Part shown: in pieces, positions 25,684 through 33,454 of the stretch
Numbering within the stretch: position 1 is the first letter of the stretch
Layout: every line of letters begins with the position of its first letter
Assembly: GCA_011526105.1 (NCBI GenBank)
Contig: WYAZ01000167.1
Span: 1-40,931 of the forward strand
Direction of reading: 5' to 3'
DNA: 40,931 bases
DNA from: Deltaproteobacteria bacterium
GTDB taxonomy: Bacteria; Myxococcota; Kuafuiibacteriia; Kuafuiibacteriales; Kuafuiibacteriaceae
Notes under the pieces: model-generated
Seen by the model: only the letters and a program-made list of their open reading frames with translations
Databases searched by the model: none
What the model was told of the DNA's origin: nothing
Translations under genes and position numbers: made by a program

Positions 25684-26913
25684 TCAGTACAGCCTGGAAT
25701 CGCCGCGGGCGGCCAACAGCGCCAACGAGAGGCGATCGTGGCCGAAGTACAGCGACGGAGCGCGGGCCGTGGGCCGGAGGACGAAGCTGGGAACCCCGAA
25801 CACCCCGAGTGCCAGGGCCTCGCGGGTCGCGGCCGAGAGCTCGCCCGACTGCACCTCCGTGGACACCCCCAGCGCGCGGGCGAGTCCAACGAGGACCTCC
25901 GTGTCCTCGATGTCTTCGCCGCGCTCGTGCCGAGCCCGGAAGACGGCAAGCGCAAACGCCTCCGCTGCCGCCCATCCGTGCACGCGCTCGATGGCGAGCG
26001 TCATGCTCAGCGCCGCCTCGGTGTCGACCGGGCCAAAGGGCTCGGCGCAAAGCGGAAGTCCATGGCGCGCGGCCTGACGCTGGATGTCCGCTCGGAGGAA
26101 CGCCGCCTTCGCATCGTTCATGAACGGGCGCTCGGGGCGGCCGTTCACCTCGGCGAGCACGGTCGAGAGCGAGATGGGGCGGAGCCGGAGCGCGGGACCA
26201 AAGAGCACGCGAGCCCGAACGACGGCGAGATACGCGAAGGGGCTCGCGAAGTCGAAGTACAGATCGGTCGGGGCGGTGTGGGCGTGTCTTGCGGGGGCGA
26301 AGGGCGGCGGTAGATCGACCACTCCTCCGAGCGCGAGTCGGACCTCATCCAGTCGATCCTGACCCCAGTGCAGCACTCCGTCGACGAAGAAGGCAGGTGC
26401 GCCGAACACCCCTTTTTCGATCGCGCGATCGGTCCGCACCCGGAGCTCATTCTTGATCTCATCGCTCTCGGCTCGCCGCATGATCACCTGCGCGTCGCGG
26501 CCAGCCCGGCTCAGGACGTGGGCGACCCCTTCGGGTTTCGACAGATCGATCCCGTCGACCCAGTACGCACGAAAGAACGCCTCCGTCAGCGTGTCAAAGG
26601 GCGGCCCCGCCGCGAGCATCGCGCGCAGCGCGCTGACCGTCCGGAGGGGGTGACCGGACGGCATGTGGAGGGGGACACCAAAAAGCGCGGCGTAACGCCG
26701 GAGATCGGCGGCGTTGTGGGTGGCCTTCTGACTCGACAGGCTGCCAGCGAGGTTCTGCGGCACCGCACGTGCGCGAAAGACACCGCCAAGCAGCATGGGC
26801 TCGAGCGACAGCCGAACCCCGAGCTCCGCCGCCAGCCGCGGGGCTTGAGTGAAGCCGAGGTAGGCGTAGGGACACGAGAAGTCGAACCACAGCTCGACTT
26901 GCGCGTCCTTCAT
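25684..26913 (-). CDS. Double DsbA-like/2-hydroxychromene-2-carboxylate isomerase-family protein
   Basis: 409 residues built from two copies of a kappa-GST/DsbA-like domain, at about 5-200 and 215-405. Each copy begins with the family motif (WFDFSCPYAYLG and YFDFASPFAYLA) and ends with a cis-Pro motif (GVFGAPAFFVDG and GVFGVPSFVL) and a GxDRL segment (WGQDRL, FGHDRL). Single-domain relatives use glutathione to isomerise 2-hydroxychromene-2-carboxylate in naphthalene breakdown. Here Cys stands at the active-site position in copy 1 and Ser in copy 2. The ATG overlaps the der stop (ATGA). Whether both halves are active is unknown. Confidence 0.82.
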   Translation of the reverse strand: MKDAQVELWFDFSCPYAYLGFTQAPRLAAELGVRLSLEPMLLGGVFRARAVPQNLAGSLSSQKATHNAADLRRYAALFGVPLHMPSGHPLRTVSALRAMLAAGPPFDTLTEAFFRAYWVDGIDLSKPEGVAHVLSRAGRDAQVIMRRAESDEIKNELRVRTDRAIEKGVFGAPAFFVDGVLHWGQDRLDEVRLALGGVVDLPPPFAPARHAHTAPTDLYFDFASPFAYLAVVRARVLFGPALRLRPISLSTVLAEVNGRPERPFMNDAKAAFLRADIQRQAARHGLPLCAEPFGPVDTEAALSMTLAIERVHGWAAAEAFALAVFRARHERGEDIEDTEVLVGLARALGVSTEVQSGELSAATREALALGVFGVPSFVLRPTARAPSLYFGHDRLSLALLAARGDSRLY

Positions 26914-28472
26914 CGTCGGCCGTCCCTCGTGCTGGGCCGCTTCTTGGACCGCGGGCTCGGCCCGGGGCGAGAGGGCTTCTTGCTCTTCTTGGTCTTCTTC
27001 GCCGGCTTGCGCGTGTTGTCCGATGGTTTGCTCGCGTTGTTCGCCGGTTTGCTCGCCTTTGGGGCGGGCTTCTTGCCTCCGCCCTCGCCCTTCTGGCTGC
27101 GCGACCGATAACCCACGAGCAGCGGTACGCCTTGGTACTTGTAGTGCCGGCGCAGCTCGTTCACGAGAAAGCGGCGATAGGAGAAGTGCAGAAGCTCGGG
27201 ATCGTTGACGGACACCTGAAAGCGAGGTGGCCTCACCCCGACCTGCGTGATGTAATAGATCTTCGCCGCACGTCCCCGCTTCGAGGGCGGCGGGGTCTCG
27301 TTCTTCAGCCCCTCGAGGAAGCGGTTCAGCTCCCCCGTCGTCACCCGGCGGCCGTGTGCCTCGAAGACCCGTTCAATCTCGAAGAAGAGCCGGTCGAGCC
27401 CGTAGCCGCTCTTGGCGCTGGTGAAGACCACCGGCGCATATGCTAGGTGCGGCACGGACTGACGAAGACGCTCCGTGAACGTGGCCTTCTCGACCTCCCC
27501 TTGCTGAGTGTCCCACTTGGAGACCACGAGAATGACCGCCTTGCCCTTCTCGTAGGCAAAGGAGGAGACCTTTGCGTCTTGGTCGGCGATGTCCTGGGTG
27601 GGGTCGATGAGCAAGAGCGCCACGTCGCTCCGATCGAGGCCCTTCAGAGCCGCGACCACGCTGAACTTCTCGACGCGATGAGCGATGGAACGCTTGCGCC
27701 GGATCCCTGCGGTGTCGATGAACAGATACGCGCCGCCTTGCCGCTCGATGAGGGAGTCAATCGCGTCGCGGGTGGTGCCCGCCACGTCCGAGACCAGGTG
27801 GCGATCCTCGCCGAGCACTCGGTTCACGATCGACGACTTGCCCACGTTCGGTCGCCCAATGACCGCCACCCGAATCGGTCCGCTGCGCGTTTCAGCGTCG
27901 CCCTCCGACGGATCGGCCTCGGCCTCTGGCTCGGCGTCGTCCTCGTCCAAATCCTCGTCCCAGCTCGCGGGCAAGAGGCCGAGTACGAGCTCCTCGAGGT
28001 CCCCGATGTTCCGACCGTGTGCGGCGCTGATCTCGATGCTGGGTTCGATACCCAGACCATAGATCTCGTGCATCACCGCGTCTTGATTGGGACCATCGAC
28101 CTTGTTGATGGCGAGCACCGCCTTCTTGCCCGCTTTGCGAAGGAAGAGCGCAACATCCCGGTCCTCCGGCAGTAGTCCGGCGCGGCCGTCGGTCAGGAAG
28201 ATCACGACGTCGGCTTCGTCGATGGCGAGCTGGGTTTGGTCGAGAATCCGAGCGGCGAAGGGGTCCTCGCCGTGCGGGTCGAAGCCGCCGGTGTCTACGA
28301 GCACCACGGTGCGGTCGACGCGCGGCCCGGACAGCTTCGCGTCGGCATAGATCCGGTCCCGGGTGATTCCGGGCTCGTCCGCCACGATCGAGCGCTGACG
28401 CCGCACCAGGCGGTTGAAGAGCGTGGACTTACCGACGTTGGGGCGTCCGACGATCGCGATGACCGGCTTCAC
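26910..28472 (-). CDS. der: Ribosome-assembly GTPase Der (EngA)
   Basis: 520 residues with two GTPase domains in tandem, the hallmark of Der. G1 motifs GRPNVGKS occur at residues 9-16 and again at about 207-214; G3 motifs are DTGGF and DTAGI; G4 motifs are NKVD and SKWD. A KH-like domain follows (RYHYKYQGVPLL-like region). The protein matures the 50S ribosomal subunit. It carries an extra ~60-residue Lys/Pro-rich tail (KKPAPKASKP, KKTKKSKKPS), longer than most Der proteins, which may add RNA contact. The start is a GTG at 28472 overlapping the era stop (GTGA). Confidence 0.95.
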   Translation of the reverse strand: MKPVIAIVGRPNVGKSTLFNRLVRRQRSIVADEPGITRDRIYADAKLSGPRVDRTVVLVDTGGFDPHGEDPFAARILDQTQLAIDEADVVIFLTDGRAGLLPEDRDVALFLRKAGKKAVLAINKVDGPNQDAVMHEIYGLGIEPSIEISAAHGRNIGDLEELVLGLLPASWDEDLDEDDAEPEAEADPSEGDAETRSGPIRVAVIGRPNVGKSSIVNRVLGEDRHLVSDVAGTTRDAIDSLIERQGGAYLFIDTAGIRRKRSIAHRVEKFSVVAALKGLDRSDVALLLIDPTQDIADQDAKVSSFAYEKGKAVILVVSKWDTQQGEVEKATFTERLRQSVPHLAYAPVVFTSAKSGYGLDRLFFEIERVFEAHGRRVTTGELNRFLEGLKNETPPPSKRGRAAKIYYITQVGVRPPRFQVSVNDPELLHFSYRRFLVNELRRHYKYQGVPLLVGYRSRSQKGEGGGKKPAPKASKPANNASKPSDNTRKPAKKTKKSKKPSRPGPSPRSKKRPSTRDGRR

Positions 28473-29608
28473 GAACCATCCTCGGAACCACCTTCGCCAT
28501 AACCCAAACGATGCAAGTCTTCTTGACGCGTGGACCAACCCTCGTCGACCCGCACGAAGAGCTCGAGATAGACACGTGCGTCGAGCAGGTCCTCGATCTC
28601 GTGTCGGGCGCGGCGTCCGATCTCCTTGAGCCTCTGCCCTCCTCGACCGATGATGATGCCCTTCTGAGAGGTGCGTTCGACGTGGATGGTGGCATGGATG
28701 CGCACGATCGCGTCGGGACGCCCGTCCTCGAAGGCCTCGATGCTCACCGCGGTGGCGTAGGGGAGCTCATCCTTCGTCTCGAGCACGACCTTCTCACGAA
28801 TGAGCTCGGACACGATGCTGCGCTCCGAGGCGTCCGTGAAGAGCTCGGGATCGAACCTCGGCTCACCTACGGGCAGCGCGGCGCCGATGACCTTGACCGC
28901 CTCCTCGAGTCCGTCCCTGCGGGTCGCGGAGATGGGAACAATCGCCACGACTTTTTCGCCGAGTGATGCAGAGTAGGTCTGAAACAGGGTGAGCATCGCG
29001 TTCTTGTTGGTGAGCCGATCGATCTTGTTGACCAGCACGACGATCGGTTTCTCAGACCGGCGAATGGCGTTTACGACCTCGGTGTTGCCGGGCGTCATGC
29101 GGCCGTCCTCGCGGGCCTCGACCACGTACGCGATGAGATCGGACTCCGCCATGGCCGAGCGAGACTCCGAGACCATGAAGCGATTGAGGCCTCCTTTGGC
29201 GCGGTGGTAGCCGGGCGTGTCGTAGAGCGCGATCTCCCCGCCGGCGGGGTGGAGCACACCGAGCAGGTTTCGACGGGTTGTCTGCGGCTTGTGTGTGGCG
29301 GCGGCGATCTTGCGGCCCAGCAGGGCGTTCAGAAGCGTCGACTTACCCACGTTGGGCCGACCCACGATCGCCACCTGACCGGCGCGAAAGCCTTCCACCT
29401 CGAGCGCCGGTTCCACCGGAGGGTGAACCTCGTGGGTCTCTCGCTCCACGCGGGTCGGGCGCTCCGAAGGGGCCGGGGCTGGGCTTTCGGCCTTGGGCGC
29501 TGCACCGGGCTTTTTGTCCGGCGGCGGCACGTACCCGCGCGGGTCGTTCTTCCGGCGGTTCTTCGCGGCTCGGCGACCGAGCTTCGGCTTTGTCTTGGCT
29601 TTCTTCAT
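28469..29608 (-). CDS. era: GTPase Era
   Basis: 379 residues. The GTPase domain has G1 GRPNVGKST from residue 83, DTPGYH (G3) and NKIDRL (G4). A KH domain near the C-terminus (IIIGRGGQRLKEIG) binds the 3' end of 16S rRNA during 30S assembly. It has a ~75-residue N-terminal extension, basic at first (MKKAKTKPKLGRRAAKNRRK) and then Pro-rich, which most Era proteins (about 300 residues) lack. The ATG overlaps the cyclophilin stop (ATGA). Its position near rnc matches the common rnc-era linkage, here with a cyclophilin inserted. Confidence 0.95.
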   Translation of the reverse strand: MKKAKTKPKLGRRAAKNRRKNDPRGYVPPPDKKPGAAPKAESPAPAPSERPTRVERETHEVHPPVEPALEVEGFRAGQVAIVGRPNVGKSTLLNALLGRKIAAATHKPQTTRRNLLGVLHPAGGEIALYDTPGYHRAKGGLNRFMVSESRSAMAESDLIAYVVEAREDGRMTPGNTEVVNAIRRSEKPIVVLVNKIDRLTNKNAMLTLFQTYSASLGEKVVAIVPISATRRDGLEEAVKVIGAALPVGEPRFDPELFTDASERSIVSELIREKVVLETKDELPYATAVSIEAFEDGRPDAIVRIHATIHVERTSQKGIIIGRGGQRLKEIGRRARHEIEDLLDARVYLELFVRVDEGWSTRQEDLHRLGYGEGGSEDGS

Positions 29609-30336
29609 CCGGCGTCCTTTTCTTCCTGGGGCGCGCGGAAGATCTCGACCTTCTCGAGGCGCAGAGGCTCCGAGGGTCGCTTGGTGGTCTCGTCGCGCGG
29701 CGCTCTGCTCAGCTGCCGCACGACCTCGAGTCCTTCCACGACGACCCCGAAGACGCTGTGGCGCCCGTCGAGTTGCGGGGCGGGTCTCTCGGTGATGAAG
29801 AACTGCGAGCCGTTTGTGCCCACGCTCTTGTCTTCTGGATTCATGGGGCCTTCGTTGGCCATCGACATCACGCCGGGCTGATCGTGCCGAAGTGTTTTCT
29901 CGATCTCATCTGGGAAGCGATAGCCCGGACCCCCCGTCCCGTCTCCGATGGGGCAGCCGGCTTGAACCATGAAGCTGGGTTCGACGCGATGAAACTCGAG
30001 CCCATCATAGAACGGTCGCCGCACCCACTGCCCGGTCTTGGGATCTTGCCAGGCCCGCCGTCCCCGCGCGAGGCCGACGAAGTTTGCGACCGTCAGCGGT
30101 GCTCGGTTCTCGTGCAGCCGAACGACGATGGTGCCCGAAGACGTCGAAAGCCGCGCCATCAGCAGGCCGGTGCCGGGAAGCTCTGCGGTGGCGTGCGCCA
30201 AGGTGTACGGACCTTGGTGGGGACCGATGACCGACGGGCTCTCGGGGGGAAGGACGGGTGCCTTCTCGGCCGGACACGCGATGAGGGCCAGGGCACCGAT
30301 CGCAGCGACGTAGAGAACTCGGTCGGCCTGCCGCAC
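29605..30336 (-). CDS. Lipoprotein cyclophilin-type peptidyl-prolyl isomerase
   Basis: 243 residues. The N-terminus is a lipoprotein signal (VLYVAAIGALALIAC, lipidated Cys at residue 21), so the enzyme should sit in the periplasm bound to a membrane. The cyclophilin domain has FHRVEPSFMVQAGCPIGDGT, GTNGSQFFIT and LDGRHSVFGVVVEGLEV, which include the active-site Arg, Phe, Met and Gln. It catalyses cis-trans isomerisation of prolyl bonds. The start is a GTG at 30336 without an obvious ribosome-binding site. Unusually, this exported protein is encoded between rnc and era. Confidence 0.88.
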   Translation of the reverse strand: MRQADRVLYVAAIGALALIACPAEKAPVLPPESPSVIGPHQGPYTLAHATAELPGTGLLMARLSTSSGTIVVRLHENRAPLTVANFVGLARGRRAWQDPKTGQWVRRPFYDGLEFHRVEPSFMVQAGCPIGDGTGGPGYRFPDEIEKTLRHDQPGVMSMANEGPMNPEDKSVGTNGSQFFITERPAPQLDGRHSVFGVVVEGLEVVRQLSRAPRDETTKRPSEPLRLEKVEIFRAPQEEKDAG

Positions 30337-30376
30337 AGCCCGAGGAATCTATCGAAGCCCCGCCTGGGGGTCATCG

Positions 30377-30399
30377 AAAAAGGTGCCTGTCCCCTTTAT
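30377..30399. repeat. Short dyad element with GGTGCCTGTCCCC core
   Basis: A short AT-flanked sequence, AAAAAGGTGCCTGTCCCC then TTTAT, in which AAAGG and CCTTT can pair. It overlaps the rnc stop codon and lies in the only sizeable gap of this part of the operon (59 bases, rnc to cyclophilin). From memory, the same core recurs as dispersed copies in many unrelated bacterial genomes, sometimes with IS200-like (RAYT) transposases. Only one copy is seen here. Confidence 0.5.
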
Positions 30400-31124
30400 C
30401 CTTCCTCCGCCAGATGGGCGAGAAACTCGGGTGTGGCGCTCGAAAGCCGTGCGAGCGCGGCGCGAGCGGCCGCACGCTCCGCGTCTTTCTTCGTGCGCCC
30501 CTCGCCCTCCGCGAGGACCAAAGTCCCCACCAGGGTGGCGACGACGAAGGTCTTGTCGTGGTCCGGACCGTCCTCGCGAACCACGCCATAGGTCGGGGTG
30601 CGATGGACCCTAGCCTGCAGTTGCTCCTGAAGGTCGGTCTTGGGATCGCCGATCGGTCCTTCGCCTTCGCCCGGAACCTCGAGGTGACGCTCGAGCAGCG
30701 CCTTCGCGGCTTCGAAGCCGCCGTCCAGGTACACCGCCGCGAGCACCGCTTCGAAGGCATCGGCGAGGATGGAACTCCGGTCGCGACCTCCCGTCAGTTC
30801 TTCGCCGCGACCGAGCCTTAGAGCGTCCCCGAGCCGCACCTTGCGCGCGACCTCCGCGAGGTTCGTCTCGTTGACGACTTGGGCACGGAGCTTGGAGAGC
30901 GCGCCCTCTTTGGCACTGGGGTGTAGCTCCATGAGCAGGGTGGAGACCGTGAGTTCCAGGACGGCGTCGCCCAGAAACTCGAGGCGCTCGTTGTCTCGCA
31001 CGCGCTGACTCGAGACCTCGTTCACATAGGAGCGATGGGTGAGCGCCTCTCGCAAGAGATCGAGGTTCGCGAAAGTGTAGCCGAGGACCCTCATCAACTC
31101 GGGCATCCGGTCTTCGGCGGTCAT
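30396..31124 (-). CDS. rnc: Ribonuclease III
   Basis: 242 residues; cuts double-stranded RNA and processes rRNA precursors. The catalytic signature is NERLEFLGDAVLEL with E49 and D53, and a second metal-site segment is ADAFEAVLAAVYLDGG. The C-terminal double-stranded-RNA-binding domain runs from about 165 (DLQEQLQARVHRTPTY) to the end (KKDAERAAARAAL). The ATG overlaps the mnmA stop (ATGA). Neighbouring era and der act on ribosome assembly, which is consistent. The stop lies inside a short repeat element. Confidence 0.95.
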   Translation of the reverse strand: MTAEDRMPELMRVLGYTFANLDLLREALTHRSYVNEVSSQRVRDNERLEFLGDAVLELTVSTLLMELHPSAKEGALSKLRAQVVNETNLAEVARKVRLGDALRLGRGEELTGGRDRSSILADAFEAVLAAVYLDGGFEAAKALLERHLEVPGEGEGPIGDPKTDLQEQLQARVHRTPTYGVVREDGPDHDKTFVVATLVGTLVLAEGEGRTKKDAERAAARAALARLSSATPEFLAHLAEEG

Positions 31125-32320
31125 GAAAGCGCCTCCTCGATGACCGCGCCTCCGAGCACGTGGTCGCCCTGGTAGAACACCGCAGACTGCCCGGGCGCGA
31201 CCGCGCGCACCGGCTGATCGAAGGTCACGGTGACTCGGCGCTCCGGCCCCGCGATGACGGTGGCCGAGGTCCCGGGGTCCCTCGAGCGGATCTTGACGGA
31301 GGCCCGCACTGGACCCTCGGGCGCGCCGCTCGGCCAACTCGCAGAGGCCCCGCGCAGCCCGGTCTTGTCGAGCGTGGCCTCGTCACCCACGTACACATCG
31401 CTCGAGGCTGGATCGATCTGCAGCACGAAGAGCCGCCTGTGGGTGCCGAGGCCAAGTCCGCGGCGCTGGCCGATCGTGAAGCCTTCGACCCCCGAGTGCT
31501 CACCGAGCACCTCCTTGGTCGCGCCGTCGATGATTCGTCCTCGCCTATCACCGACCGCTTCGGGGCGAGAGGCGATGTACTTCGCGGCCCCCGCCCCACC
31601 CACGAAGCAAACTTCCTGACTATCGAGCTTGTGAGCCACCGGCAGTCCGCTCGCGAGGGCGAGCGCGCGCACCTCGTCTTTGGCGAGAGCGCCCAGAGGG
31701 AAGACGAGCTCCGAGAGAATGCTCGGCGCGGTGTCGTGCAGAAAGTAGGACTGGTCCTTCTCCGGATCTGCGCCGCGAAACAACTGAGGCACTCCATGGG
31801 CGGTGCGAAGGCGCGCGTAGTGGCCGGTCGCGAGGGCCGCCCCCGACAATGCACGAGCACGGTCGAGCAGCACGCCGAGCTTCGCGAGTCCGTTGCACCG
31901 AACACACGGGTTGGGCGTGACGCCCGAGAGATAACCGCGCACGAAAGGCCCGACGACCTCGCTCTCGAAGGTCTCGCGCGCGTCGAGAACGTAGAACGGG
32001 ATGTCGAGCGCCTCCGCCACACGACGCGCGTCCTGCAGATCATCGGGCGCGCAGCACGCACGAGGGTTCAGCGGGTTTTCGGGCTCGGGATCATGAAGCC
32101 GAAGCGCGAGGCCGAGGACTTCGGCGCCCGCGTTCTTGAGGAGAAGCGCAGCGACAGCAGAGTCGACGCCCCCGGACATGGCGACGACGACCCGCTGGCC
32201 GCGAAGAGCCTCGATGGACGTGCGGACTTCGAGAGGTGACGGCGCGACGGGCGAATCAGGCTCAGCCGAGCTGAGCGCCGCCGTCGGCTCTGTCGTCGGC
32301 CTCGTCGTCGTCATCGTCAT
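31121..32320 (-). CDS. mnmA: tRNA 2-thiouridylase MnmA
   Basis: About 399 residues. The enzyme puts sulfur on the wobble uridine of tRNAs for Lys, Glu and Gln. The PP-loop is AMSGGVDSAVAAL; catalytic Cys residues lie in NPCVRCN and DSQEVCFV; GHYAR and FTIGQRRGLGLG are also typical. The extra N-terminus before the PP-loop is Thr/Pro/Ser-rich and not conserved in the family. No start codon exists in frame between the IHF stop and the PP-loop region, so translation must begin inside the IHF gene, at ATG 32320 or 32314. The overlap with IHF is at least 53 bases. Confidence 0.93.
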   Translation of the reverse strand: MTMTTTRPTTEPTAALSSAEPDSPVAPSPLEVRTSIEALRGQRVVVAMSGGVDSAVAALLLKNAGAEVLGLALRLHDPEPENPLNPRACCAPDDLQDARRVAEALDIPFYVLDARETFESEVVGPFVRGYLSGVTPNPCVRCNGLAKLGVLLDRARALSGAALATGHYARLRTAHGVPQLFRGADPEKDQSYFLHDTAPSILSELVFPLGALAKDEVRALALASGLPVAHKLDSQEVCFVGGAGAAKYIASRPEAVGDRRGRIIDGATKEVLGEHSGVEGFTIGQRRGLGLGTHRRLFVLQIDPASSDVYVGDEATLDKTGLRGASASWPSGAPEGPVRASVKIRSRDPGTSATVIAGPERRVTVTFDQPVRAVAPGQSAVFYQGDHVLGGAVIEEALS

Positions 32321-32645
32321 CGACGTACTCGTGGTGCGAGTTTCCCCCAGAAACACCGGGACGTCCTCGCGGATAGTCCACGCGCTCCTTCAGCTCCTTG
32401 CCAACTTTGAAGAATGGCAGGCGCTTGGCGGGCACGTGGATCGTCTCCCCGGTGCGTGGGTTGCGACCCGTATACGCTTCGTAGGACTTGCTTGTGAAGC
32501 TACCGAATCCGCGAATCTCGATGCGATCGCCGCGTTGCAGGGCCTCGGTCATCTGTTCGAAGACCAAGTTCACCACCTGCTCCGCCCGCTTCTTCGTGAT
32601 CTTCGCGCGTTCGGCTAGCCGTTCGACGAGTTCGGACTTGTTCAT
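32262..32645 (-). CDS. HU/IHF-family DNA-bending protein with acidic tail
   Basis: 127 residues. The first ~93 form a typical IHF/HU subunit: MNKSELVERLAERAKITKKR, VNLVFEQMTEAL, GRNPRTGETIHVPAKRLPFF with the DNA-intercalating Pro. After that comes a tail that HU/IHF proteins usually lack: Gly/Arg-rich, then strongly acidic (YVDDDDDDEADDRAD). It is closer to IHF-beta than to HU, but I do not separate them firmly. The ATG at 32645 has AGGAGG just upstream. The acidic tail is encoded in DNA that also encodes the MnmA N-terminus in another frame. It heads the minus-strand operon. Confidence 0.9.
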   Translation of the reverse strand: MNKSELVERLAERAKITKKRAEQVVNLVFEQMTEALQRGDRIEIRGFGSFTSKSYEAYTGRNPRTGETIHVPAKRLPFFKVGKELKERVDYPRGRPGVSGGNSHHEYVDDDDDDEADDRADGGAQLG

Positions 32646-32666
32646 CCCCCTCCTCAATATCCCCAA

Positions 32667-32694
32667 GAATTACGGCATTTTGACGTGCTGTCAA
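32667..32694 (-). promoter_or_regulatory. Sigma-70 promoter of the IHF/mnmA/rnc operon, with inverted repeat
   Basis: On the minus strand: -35 TTGACA (32694..32689), a 16-base spacer, then -10 TAATTC (32672..32667), about 22 bases before the start codon. A TTTGAC-5 bases-GTCAAA inverted repeat (32679-32695) covers the -35 box and could be an operator. It might instead be a weak end for the tRNA-Arg transcript just upstream, since no T-run terminator is seen there. Confidence 0.65.
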
Positions 32695-32708
32695 ATGATG
32701 GGGATGTG

Positions 32709-32782
32709 CGACCCCGACAGGATTCGAACCTGTGGCCTACGGTTTAGGAAACCGTCGCTCTATCCAACTGAGCTACGGGGCC
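32709..32782 (-). tRNA. tRNA-Arg (anticodon CCU)
   Basis: A 74-base cloverleaf on the minus strand. Acceptor 5' GGCCCCG pairs with CGGGGTC (one G-U) and the discriminator is G. The D-arm has AGCTCAGTTGGATAGAGC. The anticodon stem ACGGT/ACCGT encloses the loop TTCCTAA, so the anticodon is CCT (CCU in RNA), which reads AGG. The T-arm carries GGTTCGAATCC. CCA is not encoded. It sits between the apt end and the IHF promoter. Confidence 0.93.
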
Positions 32783-32796
32783 AGTCTCACGGAAAC

Positions 32797-32825
32797 CACC
32801 TAACGCAAGCTCAAACCCCTGTCAA
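32797..32825 (-). promoter_or_regulatory. Probable promoter of tRNA-Arg
   Basis: On the minus strand: a perfect TTGACA (32825..32820), then TTAGGT after 16 bases or TAGGTG after 17. The tRNA 5' end is about 15 bases downstream of the -10, a normal distance. The -10 is a weak match. Confidence 0.5.
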
Positions 32826-32849
32826 TCCAGGATGATAGCCTCAGCTCCG

Positions 32850-32869
32850 GCAGCCCTGGGCGGGGCTGC
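32850..32869 (-). terminator. Hairpin after apt (no T-run)
   Basis: GCAGCCC and GGGCTGC, perfect 7-base arms with a 6-base loop, 26 bases past the apt stop on the minus strand and just before the probable tRNA-Arg promoter. There is no T-run, so it may be a weak terminator, an mRNA end-stabilising hairpin or chance in GC-rich DNA. Confidence 0.35.
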
Positions 32870-32895
32870 TTCCATAAGCCTCTACCGAAGTACCT

Positions 32896-33444
32896 TCAGA
32901 AGCGAACCACCGGTGAAACCCGCTCTTTGGGCAGACGACGGCGGCCTCCCAGGAGGCCGAGTTCGACCACAAAAGCGACGAGGGGGACCTCCGCCCCTTG
33001 GCTTCGGACGAGTTCGAGGGCGGCGGCCATGGTGCCCCCGGTCGCCAGGAGGTCGTCGATGAGCCCCAGCTGGAGGCCCGGCTCGAAGGCATCGTGATGA
33101 AGCTCGAGGGCGTCCTGCCCATACTCGAGATCGTAGGTCTGCCGAACGACGCGACTCGGGAGCTTTCCGGGTTTGCGGAGAAGATGGAAGCCCACTCCCA
33201 AGGAGGCAGCCACCGCCGCCCCGGGGATGAAGCCGCGCGCCTCGATGCCCGCGATGGCGCTGACGCCCGCGCGATCGAAGCTCGCCGCGAGCTCGTCGAT
33301 CAGGCGCCTAAAGAGCGGCCCATCCGCGAACACCGGCGTGAGATCTTTGAAGACGATCCCCGGCTTCGGAAAGTCCGGCACGTCGCGGATCCGGGCGCGG
33401 ATCGCGGCAACGAGTTCCTCCGAGTACGGTTCTGGCTCAGTCAT
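32896..33444 (-). CDS. apt: Adenine phosphoribosyltransferase
   Basis: 182 residues; makes AMP from adenine and PRPP (purine salvage). Family marks: FPKPGIVFKDLTPVFAD near the start, AGIEARGFIPGAAVA, RKPGKLPSRVV, EYGQDALELH and the PRPP-binding loop LGLIDDLLATGGTM. The ATG is preceded by GAGGAG at a 6-base distance; this site overlaps the nlpD stop (TGAGGAG), so the two genes are coupled. It is the last gene of the surE-nlpD-apt group. Confidence 0.95.
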   Translation of the reverse strand: MTEPEPYSEELVAAIRARIRDVPDFPKPGIVFKDLTPVFADGPLFRRLIDELAASFDRAGVSAIAGIEARGFIPGAAVAASLGVGFHLLRKPGKLPSRVVRQTYDLEYGQDALELHHDAFEPGLQLGLIDDLLATGGTMAAALELVRSQGAEVPLVAFVVELGLLGGRRRLPKERVSPVVRF

Positions 33445-33454
33445 TTCGAACTCC

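Noticed and set aside
31160-32239. 359-codon plus-strand frame opposite mnmA
   Set aside because: Antisense shadow of a certain mnmA gene, without recognisable features.
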